Source of the DNA: Miscanthus floridulus
Lineage: Eukaryota; Streptophyta; Magnoliopsida; Poales; Poaceae
Assembly: GCF_019320115.1 (NCBI RefSeq)
Contig: NC_089581.1
Coordinates: 66,172,033 to 66,236,032, forward strand
Direction of reading: 5' to 3'
DNA: 64,000 nucleotides
Below are positions 55,428 through 64,000 of the stretch, piece after piece. The first letter of the stretch is position 1. Every line of letters begins with the position of its first letter. The notes beneath the pieces are model-generated. The model did no database searches. It worked only from the letters and a program-made list of their open reading frames with translations, and was not told the DNA's origin. The translations under genes and the position numbers were made by a program.

Positions 55428-55811
55428 TGGTTGAAAATGAATAGGAGCACACGCGAACTTAGTGGACAACACACAAGCAGATTGGTGCCATAACAACTCG
55501 GTGTTTTCTGACTCTATTCATCAAATTTATACAAAACAAATAGTGGCTCATAGCCACAGCAACCCAGCGCCATGCACTCCACTCCTCCCTACAAGGTCGC
55601 AACATCCCATGACCGAACGAGTGGTTTGCCCAGCTTCTACTATGACTTAACGAGAAAGAAGGAGAAGACATCTACATGACTTGCCGCATCACGAACAAAG
55701 CACGATTCTAGCATTACAAGATGCATCAACAACGGGTTATCATTTATTGTCCAAGAATAGGAAAGCTAGCTAACTCTGAACCTGGACCAAAACAGACTGA
55801 ATTTACCAAAA
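55428..55811 (-). repeat. Putative 3' LTR of the copia remnant
   Basis: On the - strand a purine-rich TAAGGGGAGAT is followed by about 384 bp that ends TTTTCAACCA, close to the CAACA ends of copia LTRs. The start has lost a clean TG. The second LTR is outside or lost. Confidence 0.5.
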
Positions 55812-55849
55812 ATCTCCCCTTAAATTAGTTGATTCAGCCTAGATCAACG

Positions 55850-58800
55850 ACACTAATCTTCTCCTAAAGCTCACAAAACCTTGATCGTCCAAGCTCCTTC
55901 GTCATCAGATCAGTGAGCTGCTCCTGAGAGCTCGCAAACTCCATCAAGACAGTCCCCTTGTCCACACATTCATGAATAAAGTTAAATTTTGTATCGATAT
56001 GCTTACTTCAATCATGCAGCACTGGGTTCTTGTTGAGTGCGATTGCAGACATGTTGTCCATCTTGAGATGAGGCGCCTGAGGGTCATTGTAGGTGATGTC
56101 CTTTAGCAGCCTCATGAGCCACACCGCCTGGCACGCTGCACCAGCGCCCGCGATGTATTCCGCCTCGCAGGAGGAGATAGCCACCACCTTCTGTTTCTGG
56201 GACTGCCAGGCCACCTTCTGCCTGAGGTAGAAGATGATCCCGATTGTGCTCTTCCTGTTGTCAATGTCTCCCCCCAAATCGCTGTCACTGTAGCCGGTAA
56301 GGTTGTTGTCGACGCCTAATAGCTTGGGGTAGATGATGTTGAACTCGATCGTTCCGGCAATGTAACGGAGCATATGCTTTTGCCACCACCATGTGCTCCT
56401 ACCTGGGCTTCTCCATGAAGCGACTCATGAATCCCACCATGAACGATATGTCCGGGCGAGTGTGAATCAAGTACCGCAAGCTGCCCACTAGGCTGCGGTA
56501 TTTAGTAGCGTCAACCTCCGCCGTTGTTCCTTTCTTTGACAGCTTGAGATGTACCGCCATGGGTGTATGACTGCACCCAACCATGTTTGCCTTCTAGAGC
56601 AGCCTTTGAGCATGTGCAGCTTGACCGAGAGTGATGATGGCCTTGGATTGCCTCACCTCGATCCCCAAGTAGTAAGACAGCAACCCGAGATCGCTCATCC
56701 TGAACAAGCGCTGCATCTCCTGCTTGACAATGGTGCCCAGTTCATCACGCTTGATCTTGAACACCCATTTGAGCCAGAGGTGGAAGGTTGACGAGTGTCC
56801 AAGTGTCGTTCTACTCAATGGACAACAGCTCATCGAACCTGGCCTTCCTCCAGTCTTCCTCCCTATGCACCTCATCAAAAGTGGTTGGCTCATCATCGAT
56901 GGGAAGGAGCAACCCTGCACCATGCCCTTCGTCCGCCTCATGAGGGTCTAGAGCCGCCCCGTGGATATTTTCCACCGTTTGGAAATGCAATGGCATGTCA
57001 TTGTCGTGGTTGTTGGCTAGTGCCAGCTCCCTTGGTGGAGGGGACACGAACTCCACCCCAGCAGGTGTCCCCAGTGCAGGCGAGCCTGATGGAGCAGCTC
57101 CATGCGCCGGTGCTACTAGCGTCAAGGCGTGACCATAGCTAGTGTAGAGGGACCCAACGACGTTGGTGGTGAAGATGTTGGTGACTACGGCGCATGTCCA
57201 TCGCCCGGGGCAGACAGCGTCACATACTCGAAGGTGAATGGCTCCCCCTAAGCCGTGTTTGATGCGTTCGCCGCCACATCATCCTAGCTCCAGGCTCTCC
57301 CTTCTTCAAATACCGCATCCCGCGATATGTGAACACGCTCCATGTTCGGATTATAAAATGTGTATGCCTTTGAGCCGAGCTCGTAGCCAATGAACACCAT
57401 CGGTGTGCTATGATCATCTAGCTTTCGCTGGTGTCTGGTGGTGACCTTCACATAGGCAACGCAACCGAAGGTGCAGAAGAAATGCATAGCTGGTTTAGAA
57501 CCATACCAGACCTCGTAGGTGTTCACGGTAATTTCACCATGTTTTTACATCACCAAAACTATCAACAAAACACTCTTTCTAGGAGCTAACAAGCAAGAAC
57601 ATAGTGACTTAGGTACAAATAACTTGGTTCCACATGTACATGTCATTATTTGCTTGTAAGTACACAAAGCATGGACTTTGGGTGGCTAGAGGCTCCATCA
57701 TGAGGTCGCCTGACCTCAACTTGGGCCCACTTCCCCCACTCAAGCCTCCCATGATCCTCCCAACACATCTAGGGTCAATCTCTACCCTTGGATTCCAAGG
57801 TTCTCTTCTCTTATTGGCCAAAAATGAGAGAACATGGATTCATGGGCCCACAACGAAGCGTCCAACATGACAAAAGTATCCAACCTTCACTATGACACAT
57901 GGGGACGCCTTCTAGAAGGTGGTGGCAGGACCCACCTATCATAGGGAGGTCGACTGACCTTCCTATGGTGGCTATCAAACCTCAGCTTCTTCCACCGTGT
58001 CTATGCATGCCTCCATGCAAGGTCCTTGATCTCCATCGTCCAAGTCAAGTCGGTTTGATCCAAGGATGGAGAAGGGATGTCACGTGGATCGCTGATGTGG
58101 TGCTAGAGTAGCCCCTACTCCACCTCTAGCTATAAATACCCCCCTAGGCCTTCACTCTCATTCATGACTACAAGGAGGAAACTACTCTCTCATTAGTTAG
58201 GTGAAGCCATGCTCTAGTAGTAGTAGTGCTATGAGATTAGGGAGAGAGTTATGGGAGTGTGGAGAAGAGCCGGGCTTGTCTGGTGTCTTCTCCAAGCTAT
58301 ACCTCGGTGAATGTGCTCTTCTTGTAAGTTCTCATCTGAGATATTTTATAGCATTTGTTACTCTAAGTCTGGTATAGTAGATATATACTTGATTCTCATT
58401 GGTACCCGCTTTACTTTAGTAGAGTGCTCTAATCTCTTGCAAAGGTTAGAGTAGTAAGTGTAGTGTAGATGTGGTGTCTAGACTATATCTTACCTGTGTA
58501 TGCCACTTGTCGCATGGATTGTTTGTGGTAGCTAGCAGGTGGTGATAGCCATGTCTAGTCTTTGTATCCCACCATGTGTTTATAGGCAAGCTTTTAAATT
58601 AGCAAGGCTCCAGTAAAAGAGTAGCTGCTTCGGATAGGGGTCTTGTCTCCTATTGTCTCACCTATTACCTTTGTGAGCAAGGGCTATACCATTATATCTA
58701 CCTTACCTTCTTAGATATCATTGTTATATTAGATCCTCTCTACCCAAATACCATAGACTCCTTTGTATCATCATAGGACCGTCTTGATCTTAGTTAGTTC

Positions 58801-59266
58801 ACTTTACATTTCCCGTAGAAATACGATACCTAGAAAACTCCCGGTGAAGGCTACATTGACTACCTTACGCTTGCGGTATATCCGTTTGCCACATCTGGTG
58901 TCAACAGTAGGGTGTCTTCCCTTCCACACTACACGTCGATGACCAGTTCAAGATGAAGATGGTGGTGCCCACCGCCTCACCCCAGAGCCATCCGAGCACG
59001 TTCATCCCCTTCATCATGCTTGGGCCATCCCCAACACCGTCTAATTGCATAATTCCATCTTGCCATTTTCCTGGGGCGTATAGGGCGTGGTGAGATGACG
59101 CTAGAATCCATGATTAGCGTAGTGGTCCATGGATGCCTACACCATGAACTCTCTGCCATGGTTGGTGTGCAATGTGCCTAGCTTCTCTCCAGCCATCGTC
59201 TCTAGACATGCTTGAAGCTAGATGATCGCCTCTGTGGCTTGGTCCTTGGACGCTAGAAGGATCAAC
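55850..59266 (-). pseudogene. Ty1/copia pol remnant (integrase, RT, RNase H)
   Basis: Read on - from 59266. The integrase core tail (LHTNHGREF, RHLTTPYTPQENGKME) and LWGEAVGTTIFILN run to GKTPY at 58912. The solo LTR 57520-58906 then interrupts, and coding resumes with YEVWYGSKPAMHFF and FIGYELGSKAYTFYNP. A shortened RT follows (about 57125-56600, MQRLFRMSDLGLLSYYLGIE), then ATKYRSLVGSLRYLIHTRPD and RNase H (GYSDSDLGGD, SCEAEYIAGAGAACQAVWL, 56373-56008). The end is near 55860 (TDLMTKELGRSRFCEL). Gag, protease and most of RT are missing or scrambled. The integrase N-terminus is cut off by the LTR at 59267. Confidence 0.85.
57520..58906 (+). mobile_element. Solo LTR (1387 bp) inside the copia integrase
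   Basis: Starts TGTTCACGGTAATTTCACC and ends CATCTGGTGTCAACA. A perfect 5-bp TSD GTAGG lies at 57515-57519 and 58907-58911. On + a TATA box CTATAAATACCCCC (about 58130) precedes a leader, so the LTR points right. No internal region or second LTR is present, consistent with LTR-LTR recombination. Probably of gypsy type; the family was not determined. Confidence 0.88.
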
Positions 59267-60983
59267 TGAAAGGTCCTTGTGTGGTTTTGGTAATTGAGTG
59301 ACAACCTAGGTGGACTAATTGTGTTTATGTGAGATACACAGGTGATTAGTCCACAGGTACATGTGTGTGAGCAACATATGCCATGAAGGTGAAAATGGCT
59401 CGGAGATGTTGCAAAGCTCACACATGTGATGATGAAGGAGCTCATTGAACAAGAGACATGACATTGAGTCATGTGATCAAGGTGGAGAAGATCAAGACAT
59501 GACTTGGCTTGATGGACCGGTTGCAAGCGTGAAGGGCAAGTCGAAGGCTTTAGAGTGATGGGCCGCATGGCGGTGAAGCTTGATCAAGACTTGGCGCTGA
59601 TGGACGAAGGCAACGGTGAAAAGCAAGTGAAGTCAAGATCGATGAATCAATACGGTCATGTGATAATATGAAGTGGATCAAATCATTTGGTGATTGGTGG
59701 GTGCATGTGTTGCATCAAAAATGGAGGAGATGAAATGGAATACGCAAGGCAAAGGTATAACCTAGGGCAATTAATTTCATCGGTCATAGGTGTGTAGAGA
59801 AGTTGATGATCGGGTTTAGGATAGATGGTCGTACTATCAAGAGGGATAAACTTGTTTGCATATCGGTCATCTAGTGCCACTCGAGTGATCTAACTTTGTA
59901 TCATCACTAGGATCGAGTGGCATGGCAAGTTGAGTGGCTAATCCTTTGAAAAATGTTGTGAAAAGCTAACACACATACACATGGTGGTGTACACTTGGTG
60001 GTGTTGGCACATTTACAATGGAGAAGAAGTTGGAGTTGATGTGGATCAACTCAGTGAAGAAACAAAGGTGAAAGGAGGTCACTGTGAGTGACCTAACGCT
60101 GGCCTCATCTGGACCAGCGCGTCTGGTCAGTGGCAGCAGTGAAGGTGCAGGCGTCAGTCTTCGACCGGACGCTGGGTCACTTCGTGACTCGACGCTCAAT
60201 GGGTGCATCCAGTCCCACTGACATGGCAGCGCAGAGAAGAGGAGAAGAACTAGATACTGATGCTATGTTCGATTGTGACCGACTGGACGCGTCCGGTCAT
60301 AGTTGAGCAGCTCTATGAGCTCTCTGGACTCGACCGGATGCTGGCCTTCCAGCGTCCGGTCGTGAATGGAACCTCTCTGGAAATGACCAGACTCGGCAGA
60401 GGAGCGTTTGGTCTTGGCACTATGCTGCGTTCGGTCATCACTTAACCATTGAGATCAAGCGACTGAGGTTGAACAGAGGCGACACATGGCATGCATCCAT
60501 TGACCGGATGCTAGACTAGGTGCGTCCGGTCGATCTGACCAGAGCATCTGGTCACCCCGAGTTTTGCCCAGTGAAGGGGTAATGACTAGTTTAGTCCATG
60601 GGGCTATAAATAGAAGGTGGTCTCAGCCATGGCTAGCAATTGAGCACCTTGGGGGACTTTGTGTCCATGCTTGAGAGTGCTTAGGAGCCCTCCATCTCAC
60701 ACATGCTTGATAGTGATCATCTGATTGTGTGAGTGAGCGATTCTAGTGTGATTGCATTGTGAGGTTGCATCGAGTGGCACTAGGTGGTCGTCTTGCAAGC
60801 CGATGGTGCTTGTTACTCTTGGAGGTTGCCACCTCCTAGATGGCTTGGTGGTGGTCTCCGTTGAAGCCTACAAGAAGCTTTTGCGGTGCTCTGGAGAAGA
60901 GCTTTGTGAGGGGCATTGTGCTCGCCCCGTGGGAGCCACGAAGAGCAACTCTAGTAAAGCGAGACGCGAAGGGCAACAAGTGG
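59267..60983 (+). mobile_element. LTR of another retroelement, cut by gypsy-3
   Basis: Begins TGAAAGGTCCTTGTGTGG at the point where copia integrase stops, and is long and non-coding. Between 60090 and 60545 are repeated GACCGGA(C/T)GCTGG words and their inverses. A TATA box GGCTATAAATAG (about 60600) is followed by a leader with TTGAGCACCTTGG. The 3' part is missing because gypsy-3 starts at 60984. Similar LTRs occur in grass copia (SIRE-like) families; I am not certain of the assignment. The 5' pentamer TCAAC (59262-59266) would be its TSD. Confidence 0.65.
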
Positions 60984-62187
60984 TGTCGGGTTCATAAACC
61001 TGGGGTCCCTCAGGGACCAGCTTCTATGCCAAGGCTCAGCCTAAGAGTCTAAAAACAACAGGGCAAAGGAACAGTCTAGCAACCGACCAGAAGGCCAGGC
61101 CCAAGAAGAGCAACGCCCGCTCGTTGGCTACTTCAGCCCACCTCTCTGACCAGAGCGCTCAATTCAAGCTTTAGCTGCCTCCGGACGGCCTCTCCGATCG
61201 GAAGGCCTGCCCCAAGCCCTACTTCCGACTCTGACCCCACGTCCCTCCGATCGGGGCTCATAGGAACCCTGCTGACCGCTCTTCTCCGACCGGCGCACTC
61301 AGAGCCGACTCGAGCCATCCGACCAGGGACGCCCGCTTGGTAGGAACCAGAAAATGTGTGGAGAAAGGCAAAGGAAGGCTCACAAGTCAAAACCACTGTA
61401 CCAGGGACCATACCCTGCATAGAACAGTATTGTAGGCGCCAACATCTCCCTCTATAGTATTGTAGGGGCCACTAAAACTCCCATACGGTAAGACCCCTGC
61501 ATGTCTCTGGACATCGATAGTGGTATGGGCACCAGGATTTGTCGTACCAGATGAACATAGTGTGACTCCTCACATGCCTCTAGGCATTAAATAGTATTTG
61601 CAGGTACCGATGTCAAACCTTCTTGAAGAAGATAGTGCAACTTCCCATGAACACCTAACATTCTACAATGACATCAATAGTGTTGTGAACGCCTACCATT
61701 ATCCAATCCTCATCAGCGTGGGCAACAAGGCTTAAAAACATTAGTACCCTCTCCCTCTCACCTATAAAGCCATCCCCTACATCTATAAAATGGGATGCAC
61801 TCCCCTCCAACAGGAGGGAGACCGACCGATTCTAGCTGATCAGAGTTCCTTAGATCGATAGCTCACAACCACAGAACCACCCAGTTCAGACTTTAAGCAC
61901 CCGCTTGAACACTTAGCTCAAAGCAAAGTTCCTGTCACTCTTGGCCCTTCTGGTTGGAGCCGACCGGACCTCTTGTACACCCTATCTTTCTCCTTCTCGT
62001 TTGTAACCCCACTGCAAATTTCGAGCACCTAGGCTCAGGAATAAAGTCACCGACCGACCCTGACTAGACGTAGGGCATGTTGCCCAAACTAGTATAAATC
62101 TTGTGTCATTGAGTGCTAGGCCACCTCCGATCACAACATACAGCAAAACTACAAATATTCACTAGTTGGTCACATTCTGCAACGACA
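60984..62187 (+). repeat. Gypsy-3 5' LTR
   Basis: 1204 bp, TGTCGGGTTCATAAACC to AACGACA. TATA box CTATAAAATGG at about 61785, AATAAAGTCACCGACC at about 62040. Related along its length to the gypsy-2 5' LTR, including a diverged U3 repeat block. Confidence 0.87.
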
Positions 62188-62245
62188 GTTGGCGCCGTCC
62201 GTGGGGAGGACGCTGTATGTTCAATACTTTTTTGGTCATCGGATG

Positions 62246-63955
62246 GCCCATACTTCTACCACCCCCACCGTGGTGGGCTCAGGCGATATGATTCGCTTTG
62301 GCTCGTTGGAGTTCCCCGCACTCTCGCCCTCCGGGATGTGGGTTCCACCCGTCTTCGAGCCATCCCAGGCCTTCCTCTTCGGAAGCCTAGACTTTGTCGT
62401 CGACCGACTCGGCGTACTCCACCTCCATGAGGAGACTCATGACCCGGCACCCGTTGGGGAGACATCCTCCATCGACTCCAGGACACGCGACTTCAACGAC
62501 GCGGCATCTGCGCTTCATTCTGAGCAAACTCTCTGCTCAAACCCCACTGTGAGTAATATATATGCTATTATTCACTTACTATGTTCTATCCTCCGCCAAA
62601 TACCCGGCGAAACCCCGTTGTCCCCAATGCAACCGTCGTACGACCGGTTCCCCTATGGACTCGCGTCTTCCATGGACGCATACACCCGAGGATTCCAAAA
62701 GGTGCTAGCGCTGCACCCTCTCACATCTAAGTTCATGGGGATGGCGAGCTATGCTCCCACCTATTTCCTCAACATCATGGATGATGATGTCGGGAGTGAC
62801 GGCTCCAGCATCAGTGACGTGGCGCCTAGCCACCATCCGTCCGGGGAGTATGCTGTGGCGGACGCTCCGGAATAGCCACTAGGGGTAACGGAGTCCTTTC
62901 GGACCCATGCCCCATCGGGCCCTCACGCGGAGACCCCCAAGCTCACACTTGAGCATGGGGATGAACTATGACGATAGTGGTCGCATCAGCCACCGACTGC
63001 ACCAGCGCGCTCAGCGCACCACACTACGCTCCATGTGCATAGACCGGCGAACGGCGCTCGAGGTCACGCCCACCAGGTCCAGCGCAACACCCCAGCTAGG
63101 GGGACTGATCCCTCATAGTTCGCTTGGGCCAGTCAGAACGTTGCCACCACGGCAATGCTCATGCGTGACCTGTCCGAGCCGAATGACCCTCGTGAACGGG
63201 CGATCCACTAGAACTTTCGAGCACTGTTGGAGACCACCGCCGTTCAACAAGCGGAGTGCTCCATATCACAATGTCGACTCACGACCTCGCTCCCCGTCCA
63301 GGGAACAGGGACGCAGCAGATGGGGCACTACACCCTATCACCACAACAACCACAGAATGCGGCCTAGGAAGCCGTAGTGGCACCTCACCTCGACTTGACG
63401 ACCACTCCATGCCAACCACCTATCCACACGCGACTCGGGCCGAACCGAGATACGCACAGCGTCGACAGGAGTCCTAGCCCTGACCGCCTAGGACCACGGA
63501 CCTTTGTCCAACACCTCCAGCAAGCGTTGTTCCCACCGCGCTTCAATAGAGGCCGCAGCAAAGGTAAGGCCAAGCGCTAGGATCAAGACGAGGGCCCCTC
63601 CACGCAGAAGGGAAAAAGAACAGAAAGGATCGCCGCCAACCGGCCAACTTTGCGTCGGTCGCCGCGACTGATCACATGGGCACGCAGCCCCAAGCAAGAC
63701 CCTCTAGGCCACTTCCATGATCTCATGGAAATCCCGTGCACCAACCATGACTACCCCGTCAAACATCTCTACAAGGATTGTTAGCTCCTCAAGCGCCTGC
63801 TGAGGTAAGCTGGCAGGCCAAAGGAAGAAAAAGGTGAGGAAGCAGCAACCGAAGAAGGGGACGCAGCGGGCAAGGATCCAGATGACTGAAGGATGAGGTG
63901 ATCTGACCAGACACCTATCGACTGAAGGACAACAACGATGATGCTCTCTCTGAGC
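62246..63955 (+). pseudogene. Gypsy-3 gag remnant fused to integrase tail
   Basis: Open from about 62246 to 62875 (RFGSLEFPALSPSGMW, FGSLDFVVDRLGVL, TSKFMGMASYAPTYF), the N-terminal gag part shared with gypsy-2. It then continues with several TAG/TGA stops. Near 63540 it passes from LGPRTF directly to GRSKGKAK, skipping the capsid core. Near 63890, after GKDPDD, the text becomes the gypsy-2 integrase end (GATGAGGTGATCTGACC, as at about 53310). It cannot make Gag, protease, RT or integrase, so any mobility would depend on proteins from another element. Confidence 0.78.
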
Positions 63956-64000
63956 ACCTTGGAACAGCTATGTCATTTCTTCTTTTCCTAAGTTTCAGTC

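Larger units (their letters stand above)
60984..64000 (+). mobile_element. Gypsy-3: deleted Tat-type element, continues past the window
   Basis: The 5' LTR (60984-62187) is followed by GTTGGCGCCGTCCGTGGGGA and a gag region related to gypsy-2. Two internal deletions relative to gypsy-2 remove the capsid core (junction about 63540) and everything from protease to late integrase (junction about 63890). The right LTR lies beyond 64000. Inserted within the LTR of 59267-60983; the 5' pentamer AGTGG (60979-60983) is the expected TSD. Confidence 0.85.

Overview
The window looks like nuclear DNA of a large, repeat-rich grass genome, most likely an Andropogoneae-type panicoid (sorghum/sugarcane/Miscanthus group; this taxon is inferred, not proven). 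The evidence is spliced genes with a steep 5' GC gradient, a CACTA element with TTTAGTCCCGG-type subterminal repeats, Tat-lineage Ty3/gypsy elements with a second RNase H and an antisense spliced gene, plus LINEs, Ty1/copia pieces and MITEs. No bacterial-style operons, CRISPR arrays, rRNA or tRNA genes were seen. Only one intact host gene is visible, a receptor-like cytoplasmic kinase (37305-39429). A second host gene, a PPR protein, survives only as a shattered fragment.

Layout. 1-1610: MITEs and a small tandem duplication. 1611-11922: a 10.3 kb CACTA transposon (TSD CCC) with an En/Spm TNP1-like gene ending in a Ulp1-type protease domain, an internal block of subterminal repeats, six 521-bp tandem repeats, a short GRF zinc-finger ORF, a duplicated hairpin segment and the right end. 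11923-13354: flank of the CACTA and an unrecognised remnant. 13355-27074: a complete but decayed 13.7 kb Tat-type gypsy element (472-bp LTRs, TSD TAGAC). It carries gag, protease, RT, RNase H and integrase on +, and on - a spliced gene (PF04195-like) broken by a 686-bp hAT MITE.

26747-36786: four head-to-tail copies of a 2.51 kb unit. Each unit runs from the middle of the gypsy 3' LTR to the 5'-UTR intron of the kinase gene. The kinase therefore sits behind four near-identical cassettes, each holding LTR core promoter + upstream DNA + candidate native promoter + untranslated first exon + splice donor. This is the most unusual structure here.

39430-64000: a nested retroelement cluster. LINE-1 remnant (-) is at 39900-42700. 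The PPR pseudogene (-) is split by LINE-2 (+, 15-bp TSD), which is split by gypsy-2 (45845-55130). Further right, a Ty1/copia remnant (-) is split by a 1387-bp solo LTR (TSD GTAGG) and cut by another LTR (59267-60983), which in turn is cut by gypsy-3 (60984 to beyond the window). Gypsy-3 has lost its capsid core and all of PR-RT-RH-most of IN.

The elements are decayed, many by in-frame nonsense codons of the C-to-T type. Gypsy-2 keeps a single reading frame over about 5 kb yet carries roughly 25 stops, mostly TAG, a pattern expected of long cytosine methylation. The kinase gene and the tandem array next to it are by contrast well preserved.
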